A stretch of 64,000 nucleotides of DNA, taken from the NCBI GenBank assembly GCA_013350335.1, contig CM023534.1, positions 7,283,542 through 7,347,541 of the forward strand. The letters are read 5' to 3'. Below, piece by piece: positions 25,711 to 38,260 of this stretch; positions within the stretch are counted from its first letter, which is position 1, and each line of letters starts with the position of its first letter. Below the pieces are notes generated by a model, which saw only the letters and a program-made list of their open reading frames with translations, was not told where the DNA came from and did no database searches. The DNA comes from Chimonanthus salicifolius. Its lineage: Eukaryota; Streptophyta; Magnoliopsida; Laurales; Calycanthaceae. The translations under genes were made by a program, and so were the position numbers.

Positions 25711-28057
25711 TTAAATCTCTAGAACGATAACTGCAAAAACAGAGCAATCCCATCAATACACATTTAGATGAGTTATTCTGTAGATATTTTTCTATGTGAT
25801 GAATGTATTTGAAACTTACAATCTGAATCCGTCTTGACCCACTTGTACCCATCACTGGATTTCTCCTGTGTTTGATCTTCTTCTTCGATCTTCAGTGTAT
25901 GTCTATTCACCAAATATTTCTTCGACGATTTAGAGCCACAGTTTTGGTGGATTATCTTCTTATGAAGGATCATCCTTAGAAGCTGCAGATAAATATGGGT
26001 TAAAACTCAGAACCAGTAGCCATTGATGAGCTTCAATTTTTTCACTGATTTCACAGTAATTAACAAGATCAGATGATGGGTTTCATTCTAATTTTGCAAA
26101 CATTGTTGTTAGTACTTGTACACTTACCTTTTCCATCCGTGACTCGGGCATTGGATCTCTTAAGCTTCGAGTTGGCGAGCAACCCCTTCGACAAGCAAAC
26201 ATCTTTTTAAGAAGGAAGGAGACTGATTTTTGCTTAATTGCCTTTTTATTATCAGTAAATACTTCTTTGCCTTTGCTTAAGACGACACTGCTATTTTGCG
26301 AAAGATCACCATCTTTATCATCAGTTGAATCATCACAGAATCTTGAGCAATTTGTTCGATCAATCTCTAAGCTTGAAGGGCAATTTAGAAACTTATCCAG
26401 TGGCTGATTGCCTGCTTCTCTGCCTGATCTGTTTCTACTGCGGTTCGATTTAAGTGCTAATAGCTTCGTTAATTCCTTCTGCAACTTTCCTATTTCTTCC
26501 TCTGTAAAATCTGATAGATTATGCGAACAACTCCTATTTTCTATGTCATTTGTGGCAGTAAAATCTGATAAAGTTCGCGATGAATTCGAGTTCTCTGAAG
26601 TGCCAACTGTAGAAGTAAAATCTGAGAGAGTTCGTGACGAATTCGAGTTTACTGAAGAGTCATTTGCAGCAAAGTCTCTGTTTAGTTGATTATTTCCAAA
26701 GGTCCCAATTGCTAACAGTGCCTGTGGCCAGTCACTGAATTCCTCTTTGGGAGCCTCGTGCATGGAATGCCCTGCAAAAGAACAGAGTAGATAAGATGTG
26801 AATATTAAATCTCAAGTAACAAGCTAAATATAATAAAACTTAATAAATGATTCAGTCTTGAACAACTGATATGTTTGGCCATGAAGAAGATGCATCAAGG
26901 TTTCACCTTTTACGAATCTTCATGAGTTTAAAATTTAAATTCATTTCAATTTCTTCCATTAGTTAATAATTTATACTTTAATTGAAATAATACGATTATT
27001 TAGTTCTAGATTACATGCATTAGATGGGTGACTATCTTTTGTTGTGGAGAATGACCAACCACCTTAAAAATTACACGAATATATAAATTTAATTCAAATG
27101 ATATTTTAAAAAATATCTTGAGATTCTCTTATTTTGACATTTTAGAAAATTTACTGTATTCTTTACTCCTCTCATTCTGTTGTGAACGTGAACGATTTAT
27201 CATGCGAATTTAATAGTATAGATGGTATGTGTGACAGTGCCCGAGACTCTCGGTCTAACATTCTTCCATGGCCCAAGCAAATATATTAATATAATATATT
27301 TAAAAAGTTCTTTTTTTTTTCATTTGATTTCTCAGATTAACTTCTCTAGACTGTAATCTACAATCACTAACAAATTTTGACTAACTTTAAAATTTTGTCT
27401 AATTTTAATTCAAATATATATTTTTTTAAAAATATATTCATTAATATTTTGAAATATTAACTTAGACCGAAAATTTTCCCCAACTGGTAACATCTTTTTT
27501 AGGTGTGAATGGATAGTTGAGATATACATGTCGGATATGATAAAGACCTTAATCTCTTTGGCACTAACGTTCTAAAATCAATTTAAACCACAGGAAACAT
27601 GGGACGGAAAGCGTCGTTACATGAGTGTGTGAAATATGAAAGTGACTAACTATTTTATTAAAAATAATAATTGTGATTTAAGTATAAATAATGATATTTC
27701 ACAATTAATTAAATCTAAAATATTTTAAAAAGTATTAAAATAAATATTCTTCTTCTTCTAAATTGGAGACATGATCGTAGAATAAACTAAACACCCAGTT
27801 CTCTCTCCATGAAAACTATCAAAATTCAAAGGTAAAAGGCCTTAAAATCTAAATTTAAAAGAAAAAAAAAATAAAAACTTACGATGACTCGAACCCAACG
27901 ACGATTTCTTCTCTGCCGGTCGCCCTGCAAGCTTGTTCTGCATCCAATTTAGAATCTACAACCAACAAAATCTCACAAATCTCATTACCAAACTCAAGAT
28001 TATTGTCCGGTCAAATCCGATTTTTTTCATATATTTCCTTTAGTGACTTACCCTCAT
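25711..28057 (-). CDS. LAZY: LAZY/DRO1-family gravitropism protein
   Basis: Five coding exons on the minus strand: 28057-28052 (6 nt, ATGAGG), 27955-27883, 26771-26128, 25982-25820 and 25730-25711 (20 nt). All are GT-AG and give 301 aa. The start MRILNWMQNKLAG matches the LAZY N-terminal motif; the tiny first exon is a known feature of this family. WPQALLAIGTFGN lies at 41-53, the acidic LSDFTEEEIGKLQKELTKLL motif at 112-131, LLRMILHKKI at 242-251, and the conserved C-terminal IVLEI ends the protein at 301. By family knowledge LAZY proteins relay gravity perception to polar auxin flow and set root or shoot angle. MxxxxWMQNKL is closer to the DRO1/LAZY2-4 group than to LAZY1, but this is inference. 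An unusual internal NSSRTLSDFT repeat is present. A CTATTTAAA box lies about 180 bp upstream. Confidence 0.94.
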
Positions 28058-28234
28058 TAGAGCACTTAGCTGCACTGAAGAAGGAGGAGGAGGACGACTA
28101 CAAGGAAGAAGGGGAGGATGAGGAATAGAAGAATGAGGATTTGCTGTACTGATGAAGAAGAAGAAGAAGAAGAAGATTATTGAGTTGAAATGCTGATTAA
28201 GAGTTAATCAGGAGAGTGAAAGGTTTAAAGGGGG

Positions 28235-28243
28235 TTTAAATAG
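28235..28243 (-). promoter_or_regulatory. Probable TATA box of the LAZY-family gene
   Basis: CTATTTAAA on the minus strand, about 180 bp upstream of the ATG at 28057, at a position consistent with a leader of about 150 nt. Confidence 0.45.
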
Positions 28244-28399
28244 AGAAATGTGTGGAAGAATTCCATCTTTTGCGCTTGAACCTATGCACCTTTTAACCTT
28301 CTCCCACTTCAAGCCATAGAAACAGATCCATGCTTCCAGTGCCACAGCCAAATTGTCCAATTGATGAAGCAGATCCAACAGCTCTGATTGTCCAGTCAT

Positions 28400-30750
28400 T
28401 TTATATTTTGGTTATATATTCAATCGTAGTGGGGCATGATGATTTGACGGTTTAGATCCCATCTATCCTTTTACTTGAGCACAATTACCAATTGGCAGCA
28501 TGGGGATTTTGTGCCACCTGATGCATCCATCTGATTATAATATTTAGAGATATTAGATAAAGTAATTTAATATGGTAAAGTAGTGGTATGATTGATGATT
28601 GATGATTTATTTTCATTTGTTTAATTGGCTGGCTTTTAAGGCATGTCTAGACCTGCCCGCTGCCGGGGGATGTGACGCGAGAATGCTAATATGGGAAATA
28701 TTTAGATCCAACTCCTGCCCGGGTCAGATTGCCCGGATAATCATGGATGATAATGACAAGTCACACTCCTAACCACCACTGCTACTTTATGTTTAGTGGC
28801 TGTCAACGGTTCGCTGCAACTGACCTGTTTCAGTTCGTCCCAATCCATTTTGCAGCCATGCTTTACTATTCGCTCATTCTCGTATAAAGTAGAAAATTCA
28901 CCCATTCCATTATTTAATTAAATAAAAATTATGTGTGAAGATCGCTGTCCAAGTTCTATTCATAAGTGACATTTGTTATAATTCTTTCTATTTTTGGTTT
29001 TTTATTTGAGTTTTCTTATTTTCAAATACTAATATTGTAAGGATAAGTCAACAAATCTTAAATTTATTTTTCTATTTTAAACTACATTTGGAGGATTTTT
29101 TTCTTATCAAAATTAAAGTAAATTTTTTTTTTAATGAACAAGTGATCAAGATATACTTTGACATTCATCTTAAACTGTCCTTTTATATATAGATAAAATA
29201 AAAAATATTTATTTAGAGACGTTTAGACCTCACATAAATAAGTATATACATTCAAAAGTACAACATTAATGTATATTTTTATTTCTCAAAGTAAAAAAAT
29301 ATTAATTAACTTTTTATTCTAATAAAGGTTTAAACTTTAAAAAGCTGAAAAATATAGTTAACCACAGTATATGAGAGGAATCCTCTAAGTATGATGCGAT
29401 GAACCGATGAGTTTGTTGGACATTTTCACATGTTTGTAATGGAGACAAGTGGAACCCGCCTTGATTCACTCCATTTAATTAGATTCACTTGCAATGAAAA
29501 AAATTTATAATTCATATTTATTGGTGTGTTTACTAGGTTTTTCTAGAATTCTTTCTAAATAATTATTCTGTTTGAAAACTCTCCTTTGAAGTTTCACAAT
29601 TTTTTTTCAATTTTAAAATAATTTTAACTTTTAATAAAAGTTTTAAAGATGCTTCATAATCATGTTCATTAGTGATTAAATGATATCTACATTGATTTTT
29701 TCTTTAGATGTATATTATAGGTTAAGTTAGAGATCAAAAGTAGGGAATGGACACTAAAAAAGTATTTTCTTACAAATCAAATAAATTTAATAATTATATA
29801 TTTAAAATTTAAGCCTTGAAAATCAAAGAGAAAAAGAAAACTTAATTTCAAACTAACAACTAAGTATAGCTCTAATCACATTTGAATTGGGTGCATATCA
29901 ATTGTGATTAGAATTGATAACATGTAATTAAGATACACGAGCTTTTAGTGAGTGTGGTCAAGAAATTTTATAATAGGCAGGTGAAGAATTTAAATTATTA
30001 TAAATAAAGTGTGCTTTAATACATATATTAAAAATATTTTTTAAAAAAAAAGCTTTGATAGGACATGCACTGAACAAATTAGTGAGTAGTGGACAACAAC
30101 AAAATCGTTTTATTTAGTTCACAAAGAAAGGCTTACAACAGGAATAAAATAATACCAAATTGGCATGTTGCAAATGCCGTTGTTCAAGTGCACGAAGCAC
30201 GATATCATCAGAATCTTGACCCAACTTACAATCAAAGACTCGATTATATCATCAAAGATTGATTGATTTACGATATTATCCGTTGCATGTTAGTAAATAA
30301 CTAAATACTTCAATTATGAGTGAAAGCTCTAATGTGGTAGTTTATGACTAATTAAGTAATTGGTACTTATTAGTAGATTATAATGCAATATTTATTTTGT
30401 ATGTATATATGAGAAAATTGATTTATTTTTTTCAAAAAATTCTCTCACATGTAAGTCAAAAGATGAAAAAGAAAAGGAAAAATAACATGCAAAATAGACA
30501 AATTAAATACCGCAGAAGAGCCACTAATTTTATGAAAAAATATCCAATTTAAAAGGAAAAATCACATGACAAAAGTCTTAAAAAACTTCCATTGTCCAAA
30601 TAATGGGATTATAAGATCGCTCCAAATTCCTCAAGATAATTAATATATCGAGTTACTATTATATACATCACGCCTCTGGCCAATAAAATTAGACTAGAAT
30701 TACATGCAACCATGAACATAAAATGTCATTATATAACAAATATAATATTA
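28400..30750. other. Gene-free AT-rich intergenic DNA
   Basis: No protein-like frame, RNA gene or element ends could be recognised here. It opens a 13-kb gene-free zone between the LAZY-family gene and the LINE. Confidence 0.55.
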
Positions 30751-30761
30751 TTTTTCACTAA

Positions 30762-31112
30762 TGATAGAATGGGGTGGGAAGGAGAGTCCCATATCCATGG
30801 TGAAGGGAGAAAACTAAATATTTATATGGAAGTTGGTCATCCATCTATCAGATTAGTCTTTTAAACTGGAAGCCCTTTAACAGTGGTATCAGAACTACAT
30901 TCCGAAGGCATAATATGTGGATTCAGGGATCTTCTAACTGAACGAGATGGTTGACAACGTTCTATATGCAGAAAGCCTCGTTCGAGGGAGGAGTTGTTGA
31001 GGTGCAAACGAGAGTCTCATATTAATTGTGAGGGGAAAACAAAAAACTTATATGAAACTGAGTCATTCCACCTATCAAACTAGTCCTTTGAATTAAAAGC
31101 CCAATTATAACA
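30762..31112 (+). mobile_element. TRIM-like miniature LTR retrotransposon
   Basis: Two direct repeats of about 120 bp (30762-30882 and 30995-31112) flank a 112-bp centre. The repeats share GAGAGTC(C/T)CATAT, TTATATG.AA and ATCA.A(T/C)TAGTC blocks; the 3' copy reads TGTTGAGG...TATAACA. Directly after the 5' repeat is TGGTATCAGAAC (30884-30895), a primer-binding site for initiator tRNA-Met. A purine tract (GAGGGAGGAG, 30984-30993) precedes the 3' repeat. There is no coding region. The two LTRs have diverged strongly, so it is old; no target duplication is visible. Confidence 0.8.
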
Positions 31113-31390
31113 TAGTTTACTAGATTAAAATTTAACATTCTCCCATATCTAACATGGAGTCATCGATGACACATTAACTTTTCATTCTAGTGAGGGAGGA
31201 GAATGGAACAAATTGCAGCATGAGTGGTTTGGATCTAATAATCAACGGTCGAAACTGTGTCTTCCAAATCGTCTTCGTTTTGATGGTTTTCAAATATTGG
31301 CTGTATATATGAAAAACCAAAATTTCAAATGATCAACTAGAGTACTGTTCATAAGATTCATTTTAGCTTCCTCTTTTCTCTTAATCAATG

Positions 31391-31512
31391 TTAAGAGAGT
31401 GGTTGAAATATCGGCCGATATTAACATGTTTTTTTTTTTAAAAAAGAAAAAAATAAAAGAAAGAAAAATAGTAGCCGATATATCAGCCGATATCAAATTT
31501 TAAACCACTGGG
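31391..31512. mobile_element. 122-bp foldback element with ATCGGC/GCCGAT core
   Basis: It begins near AGTGGTTGAAATATCGGCCG and ends near TATCAGCCGATATC then AAACCACT, so the ends are inverted. A T/A-rich centre separates the arms. The ATCGGCCGATAT motif is the same as in the elements at 38.7 and 39.2 kb, but the outermost bases differ. Only GTTAA is shared by the flanks. Confidence 0.5.
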
Positions 31513-32429
31513 TTAAATGTTCATGTGACAAACAGCAAATCAAGAGAGTCCATCCACTGTACACGTGGTTGGACTCTATGTTAGTCTTATGCTGAAGGAC
31601 AAGATTATGTAAGTTCATCCACTGTACACGTGCAACATCATGATGAAAATCTAGGCTTCTTCAGTCTTAAGACATAAAGACTGAAATTACAGTTGATTTA
31701 AACCATTGGACCTTCACAAGCCATTTCCATTTTTTCTTTCTCCATTCAACCATCCATATTGATCCACGTAAATACATTATATAAAACGATATTACGAATG
31801 ATTCTTGCTCACCATGGGTGACCACCCACCCTAAGTTCTTGGAAATTGTCGTCCAGCCCATTCCTCTTTTCCAAATTCGTGGATGCTTAAATATTAGATC
31901 ATCCATACGCCAATGCATTCCAATTTGATTGAGCAACTATATTGTAGTATATTCCAATGCATTCGTAATTTCTTTGATTGGAGAGAAATCTTAGCTTTGG
32001 AAAGATTAAAGAAAATGAATGACATAGCGAGTGACATCGCTTCCGAATAAATAATGACATGTTAAATTTGTCACTTCATCTCTCTAGAAGCAAATGAATC
32101 TTAAACCAAGGGCTTTTTAACGTCCATAATATGTTATAACAAACCTTGATCCATAGGATACTCATGTGGATTCTAAATGAAATGCAAATGGATTCATTAG
32201 AAAACTCTTTTGATCATTTTTTTACACTATCGATTCTAACATACAATTGGAGTGAAAATTTCTCAATTAAACTTACATAAGTCCACCATGTTCTAATAAA
32301 TCTTTATAAATCTCATTCGACTGAGATTGAGATTGTGATGACAGCATCAAATAACTAATCAGATCTTTGAGTTGACACATCAGAAGCTAATTCTCTCTAA
32401 TTCTCTCTAATTCTATTGAGTCAAACTAC

Positions 32430-32860
32430 TCAATCAGATGAATGATTGCGTCGATGCCATAACTTCTTCTTTTTCTCTTTACATCACATGGACGGCGTTG
32501 ACCCCATCCATACAGTGGACCCACAAGTACGGAACGGAAGAAGGAGGCGAAGGACCCCATAAAATTCCCGTCTTCCCCGTTCGTACGAGGGTTCTAGCGA
32601 CTGAGAGCATGTGGTGGTGGGTGGTGAATGCTGACTGAGCCACTCGGACGCCTAGAAATCCAAAATCCTAATTGGATTGGATGCATCGGTGCGCGCCCGA
32701 ATCGGTTTCTCCTCCCAAATCCCAATGACCTTTTTCTTCCGTCCACTATCCGACCGACGCCTCTCCTCTTTTCTTTCCTCTTCCAGTCGGTTCTTCTGTA
32801 CGACCCATGCATTTCTCCAATGCCAAAATACGTGGACCTTCCTCTTTCACACTCTCTCTC
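32430..32860. other. GC-richer stretch without recognisable gene
   Basis: This ~400-bp stretch is much richer in GC and CpG than its surroundings and contains several open frames of 60-110 codons on both strands. None shows a familiar protein motif. It could be the degraded 5' part of a gene, an unrecognised LTR or an orphan exon. Confidence 0.3.
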
Positions 32861-33092
32861 CCTTCAATTTTTTTTTTTTAAAACTAAAAGTAAACAAGCT
32901 TCTCTAATAGTGAATTTCACGATTGATGGGTTAATCCGAACTCTCTCTTCATTTTAGTGTGAGTCTCAAATCTCAATCATTTAAGAGCATAAGATCATTA
33001 AAACCAGTTTAAAAAAGTTTCAATAAGAAAATAAAAAATCATTTAGAATAATTTGATTATGTTAATAGAAAAATAATATCTGCTCTAATATA

Positions 33093-33322
33093 ATCTTTTT
33101 GTCTCAATTTAGTTGTCTGATATGTATTTTGAGATTGTTCCAAAATAGTTATCTGATTTGTCATTTTGATTCTCTCTCTTTCTATCTATCTACTCTAACT
33201 ATCTATTTTTTTATTATTGGAAGGGTTAAAGGATGTTGGAGAGAAGTTCATAAGTCTTTTAAGAGTCTTTCTTTAGAAAATACAAAATTTTAAAACCAGA
33301 CAATTAAAATGGGACGGAGGGA
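33093..33322. mobile_element. Stowaway-type (Tc1/mariner) MITE
   Basis: The right end reads AATTAAAATGGGACGGAGGGA, whose reverse complement is the hallmark TCCCTCCGTCCCATTTTAATT of plant Stowaway elements. The left end is degraded but keeps TTTGTCTCAATTTAGTTGTC in inverted orientation. The right flank is TA-rich, as expected for TA insertion. Confidence 0.7.
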
Positions 33323-33504
33323 ATATATAGTTGAGAGACCTAGACCTATTAAATTTTAGATTAAAAAAGAAAAAAATATGATGAATAATAGAGTAATTGA
33401 ATATATAATTTATGATATTTCTAGATAAAATCATGATTAGTAACAAAATTTTATAATTAATTTTTTAAATCATTATAAAGTTTTCATTAAATGAATAAAC
33501 TTCT

Positions 33505-33610
33505 TTTTTTTTTTTTGAATTTAAGTGTAGGAAACTATGAAAAATCCAACGTAAATTCTCGAGTGATACCCACTGTTCTTATAATGGACCAGATAGAGGT
33601 TCCAACTTAG
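33505..33610 (-). mobile_element. Truncated SINE, family of the 24.1-kb copy
   Basis: A T-tract (A tail on the minus strand) is followed by TTGAATTTAAGTGTAGGAAACT, matching the 3' half of the SINE at 24098 (TTGAATTTACGGGTGGGAAACT). The tRNA-like half is missing or unrecognisable. Confidence 0.45.
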
Positions 33611-35204
33611 CTAAGATATACAATACAATATATTAATCATATTTATGGGCATAATAAAATGATGAAATGATGCATTTGAGCACAAGCGTATGAAGCATTG
33701 GATGGTGGCACACCATGTGGAACTCTTGAAAGCACGTGGACCGATGCCCGGCCATGTCTGTAGTTCGCGACACAGGCATGACGATGACCCGTTGAGATAA
33801 TGAGATCGTATCGTGTCGGGTCAACACGTGCGTTTCTTTCGGGTTGACTTCTACACTCCTCCAGATACTTAGAGAATCACCATCATTAAAGACAACAATC
33901 ACGATTACCGTAAGCTAATTGTACTTGATGGCGCGGTTTATGCTTCCTAAGTACGATATGATTGATCAGGATTACATTATTTCATACTTGTCCACTAAAC
34001 TAATGAATGCTTTTTTCTCTGGTTGGATTATCCATGCAGAAATACTAGGTAGCTACGATGTCCACGAGTGAGCTAGGTTTAGCTAATGATTCAGTAAATA
34101 CGAGGGAAATAGAACCCTAATTTCTCTTTAAAAGAATGATCCGGTGCAATCACTTTCACTGCTATCAATGTCCGATGCAATCCAAAGAAAGCCACATTGG
34201 AAACGTGGCATGCATCCTGTTTATCGTTGTGGGAGTTCTAATTGTTTGTGCCGGGGAAATTAAATTTTTTAATAAAAAACTATGATGACGTAATTTTTTA
34301 TAATTCAATTAAGATTATTTAATATTTTTTTTTCAAAACTAAAGAATTCAAGTGTCTTATCTTACGAATTCTTAAAACATGTATAAATCTTCTAATTTGC
34401 ACACACCAGTACAAAATAATAGAGAATGATTATTTTTGTATTAAGAGAAATTTAATCCCAAGATTTCTCACAAATAAGATCAGATTTTGACTGCTAAACC
34501 AACCCTTCAAGGTTAGTTCTCTTACTTTATAAAACCAAAGAAATAAATGTTCATACAAAAATATAAAAAAATTAGTATTGCCAAATATATATAGTTATTA
34601 AGCTTAAACTAAGTAAAATAATGAAAAGGATATTTTTTTTCTCATTGTCAGTTTTATTTACTTAAGTTAAACAAATAGCTTTTTAATAATATGTTTTTCA
34701 TAATCAAAATATTAAAATTATTATTTATAATGGATTATTATATTATTAAAATTAACCTCATGACTCAGTTCAATCAAATTTCTAATAAAACTGGCTCGAC
34801 AAAATCAGTCCAGCCACAAGTGAAAAATATAGTTCTATGTGTTTTTAGGATTAACCCATAAAAAACTTTCAAAGAGTAAGTGTTTCAGTCTTATATAGTT
34901 GAGTGAAATTTTACAAAGGCTTCTTTTTTCAATGGAATTATTAATTCAAGTCACATTGATTTAGGGATTTAAATCTCGGTATCAACTGAGAAATTTCTCT
35001 CTCTTATTTTATTTAAAATCATCTTTATCGATCGAGATTTGTTTCACTAGATCAACCTGTATTTAAATATTTAAAGATTTTTTTATTAGTTTTGCTATTT
35101 TACATTTTATCTTAGTGAGTCTAAGATAATGATAGGGATTATTTTGGGAAGGGACTGTACAGGGCACCGATTCATACGGTGTTTTCCACGGGAGAGAGGG
35201 ATTG

Positions 35205-35373
35205 TATAGTTTTTTCTTTTTTTTCTATAATTGAAGGGAATCACAAGACAAGAGCCCTCATAAACTCTTTGGGAGAACGTCTACACCCACAAAGGGCACT
35301 CCCAATGCCACTAGAATTTGAAGTGGCAATCTCTCATCTTATGAAACACGAAGTAACTAGTTGAACTACTCAA
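35205..35373 (-). mobile_element. Degraded tRNA-derived SINE
   Basis: On the minus strand it carries an A-box-like TAGTTCAACTAGTTA and a B-box-like CTTCAAATTCTA, then ends in an A-rich tail (T-tract at 35205-35222 on plus). The head resembles the SINE at 24098. Confidence 0.5.
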
Positions 35374-36967
35374 TATTGAGTTTGTATAATTTTTTTTCTT
35401 ACTTTGTTTTTATTTTATTTTCATAAAAATTAATAGCCGTTTAAAAATTTCCAAGATAATGATAGGGTTGCTTGTCAAAGATCTCTCTTTTAAAATGGTG
35501 GTTAGGCTGAGGATAGGATCTTGTAGATCTTGTGTTATCTACTTTTTTATTATTAAAAATAATGTACGACAACATTGTATGGAGGGGAATCCAAAGGGTG
35601 ATTAGGCTTTATGTCTTTTATAATTTGTATAAGGAGACCAGCAACCCAGGCTCCATTCCCCTCTCCTCATGCATTATTAAAAAAATATTTTACTTCTTTC
35701 ATAAAAATCATTTAATTACTCTTGACTCAAGCCTCTTTATAAATTATAATAAGAGTTTTATTCACATTCTACACAACATAGAATTGAGATCGCACACTAA
35801 TTTTATGATTTTTTTTTTAAAAATTTTTCTAACAATATTTTATATTTTATGGAAAGTTACTGTTGGAATTTGAAAGGCAGATCACTGACCTAGTGAGCTT
35901 GGATTGGCTGGCAGTGGCTCAAGCACCTTTTTAGGAGATAGGTGCACCTCCTTGGGAGATAGGTTCTCTCTCCTTTTCGCTTACCTTTTCATTGGAGTCT
36001 TACATTTAAAGATTATAATAAAGTCAATATTTGCTAATTTGACAAAATAAAAATAAGATTTCGAAAAGATTCAACTAGCAAAAGGAAATAGACACAATAA
36101 GCATTTGGAGCAAGAAAACAAATCCCGGTCAATACGATATATAATGAGCATTTTTCACGAAAGTCAGACAAAATACTTGTCGAGTTAGAAATTATTAAAA
36201 TTAGAAAACTAAGCACACTAACCTTTGTGGGTGAGGGCTACCATGGCATTGACTTAAGCATTCAATTAAAATAGTCTCTCTCTCCCTCCCTCCTTTCTTT
36301 TGGTTGGGATCCTATTTTTAAGATTTAGAATAGGAATTTTGGAAAGAACTTTTTTCATAAACACAAGTGTTTGTAAACTTAGATTTCTTTAGAAAATCTG
36401 AAGTAGAGGTCTCATTTGAGTCTCCTTTGAAAGTAATTTAAAGATATTTTACAAGATTTCTCTTTATGAGATTCCATAGATACTTGTAAGTGAGATTGAG
36501 ATCTGAGAGTTTCAAGGTTTTTAGGTTTATACTCGATATAATGTAATACTCTCATTTTTGTAATCTCAACTCGGTGAAGTCATCTTTCCTTTTGCCCATG
36601 ATGTAGGCATCAATTGTCAAACCACATTAAATTTTATCTCACCTTGTGTGCTATGTATGTAACATTTGATTTCAATTTGTCTTTCTTAATTGCAAGTTTA
36701 GATTTCACTTTTCTACATCACAACAATAACAAGTGGTTACAATTTATAGTGATCTACTTTAGTTTCTTATATTACTCATCTTGAAAACTATGTAAAGATT
36801 GTACATTTATGATTAGGTTATTCTTTTTAAAATAATTGACAACCAAAGTTTGTAATTTGAGAATCATAACCAGAGCTAGTAGTGTGTCATGGGGTCAAAT
36901 GTACCTCAAAATGGTTAACCGATGTTAAGGTTCTCACCCCTGCCTTATAAGCCCAGGGTCTTTATAG

Positions 36968-37311
36968 TAGGAGTGAAACTTGGGCAGGATTTTAATCTGA
37001 CCTGTATGACCCAACTCGATAAATGAATGGGTTTGAATTATTATATCTTGAGTTGGGTCGGGTTGGAAAAGAATAAACCCGCTTAAAATTCGAGTCGGGT
37101 TGAGAAATTTAAAGGCAACTCGACCCGATCAGAATTTCTGATCCAACTCAATCTGAGTGTTGTTTTATAACTTGGTGCACTCGAGTCGGGTCGGATTGGG
37201 TTAAATAACTCGAGTCAGCAATTCATGTCCGATCGGCTAAAGTTCAATAATTTTTTTACATAGTTTGGATTAGATTTATTGAAATCCATCTCGATCCAAG
37301 TTTCAGCCCTA
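36968..37311. mobile_element. 344-bp TIR element, TAGG..TGAAACTTGG ends
   Basis: The left end is TAGGAGTGAAACTTGG and the right end is its inverse, CCAAGTTTCAGCCCTA. The interior is dense in CTCGAGTCGGGT-like motifs on both strands, suggesting subterminal repeats. Non-coding. The flanks do not show a clear duplication; ends of this kind are common in plant hAT MITEs. Confidence 0.6.
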
Positions 37312-38099
37312 CTTACTGACAACTCTCGACTGCTGCCGACGTTACAAGTGGCAACCTATGGATGGATGAAATAACAGGCTTTCCCATGTGGTGTGTGCTA
37401 GATTTTTCTCAAGTTCACCATCCCCACGACACCTAGAAATTACCCTTGATGCCTCGAGATTCATGTCATGGTAAAGGGAAGAGAGTAGAAAGGAAGAAGA
37501 TGGCTTAAAAGCTCCCAAACCAAGATATAAAGTAAGGAAGACCCCATGTGAGTAATTTACATTTAGTCAAACATATTGGATTCGGTGGCCCAAGTTTTGC
37601 TGGCTACTGTCAAAGATACTTTCCCAAATGAGAAACTTTACAACTAGGCCACCATACATGATACCTAAAAATCTAAGCATGCACCCTCCATCAAAGTTGC
37701 TTTGCCATCACCTGTCTCGTCTTTGACCACATCTTCTTCAATTCTATAATATACATAGCTGTGCATAAACATCAGGCATGACATCAAGTTGAGAAAGAAA
37801 ATTATATGAAAAAAACAGCAACTAATGGAGTGTGAATTGATGAAAATTTTGAGTTTTGAAGTAATAATCTTAATTTCACCTTGACGCATTTACATGTATG
37901 ATGAAAGATTGGATAAGTTGAGATATAAGTAGAGATGTAAATGAATTACATACATCTTTCAATTCAAACACAATAATATAAAATAAAAGATTTTTCAAAT
38001 TACATTTATGAAAAGGTGACTTTAGACTCTATCACATCATCACGACAAAGTCATTCATTCAGAGTTTTGGAAATTTCTTTTTATTGACCCTATATGTTA

Positions 38100-38260
38100 G
38101 AAGTAGATATTAAAAAAAAAAAAAAGTTAGTCCATTAAATAGAATGGCCTAAGTTTTTTTTAAGTTTCTAAATGTTTCCATTCACAATCAATGTGGGACT
38201 TATTTGCAGCTTAAACAATCCCACCTCTCAAACGAGACTCTCTAGTAAATAGAACGCATC
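38100..38260 (-). mobile_element. Possible TRIM/LTR remnant
   Basis: On the minus strand it has AAGTCCCACATTGATTGTGAATGG, resembling the GAGTCCCATAT...GTGAAGGG head of the TRIM at 30762. Only one partial repeat is present and no ends were found. Confidence 0.3.

Noticed and set aside
33633..33902. 89-codon minus-strand open frame
   Set aside because: No recognisable motif and no splice or promoter context.
35532..35873. 113-codon Ile/Phe-rich frame
   Set aside because: Composition follows the AT-rich DNA; no domain seen.
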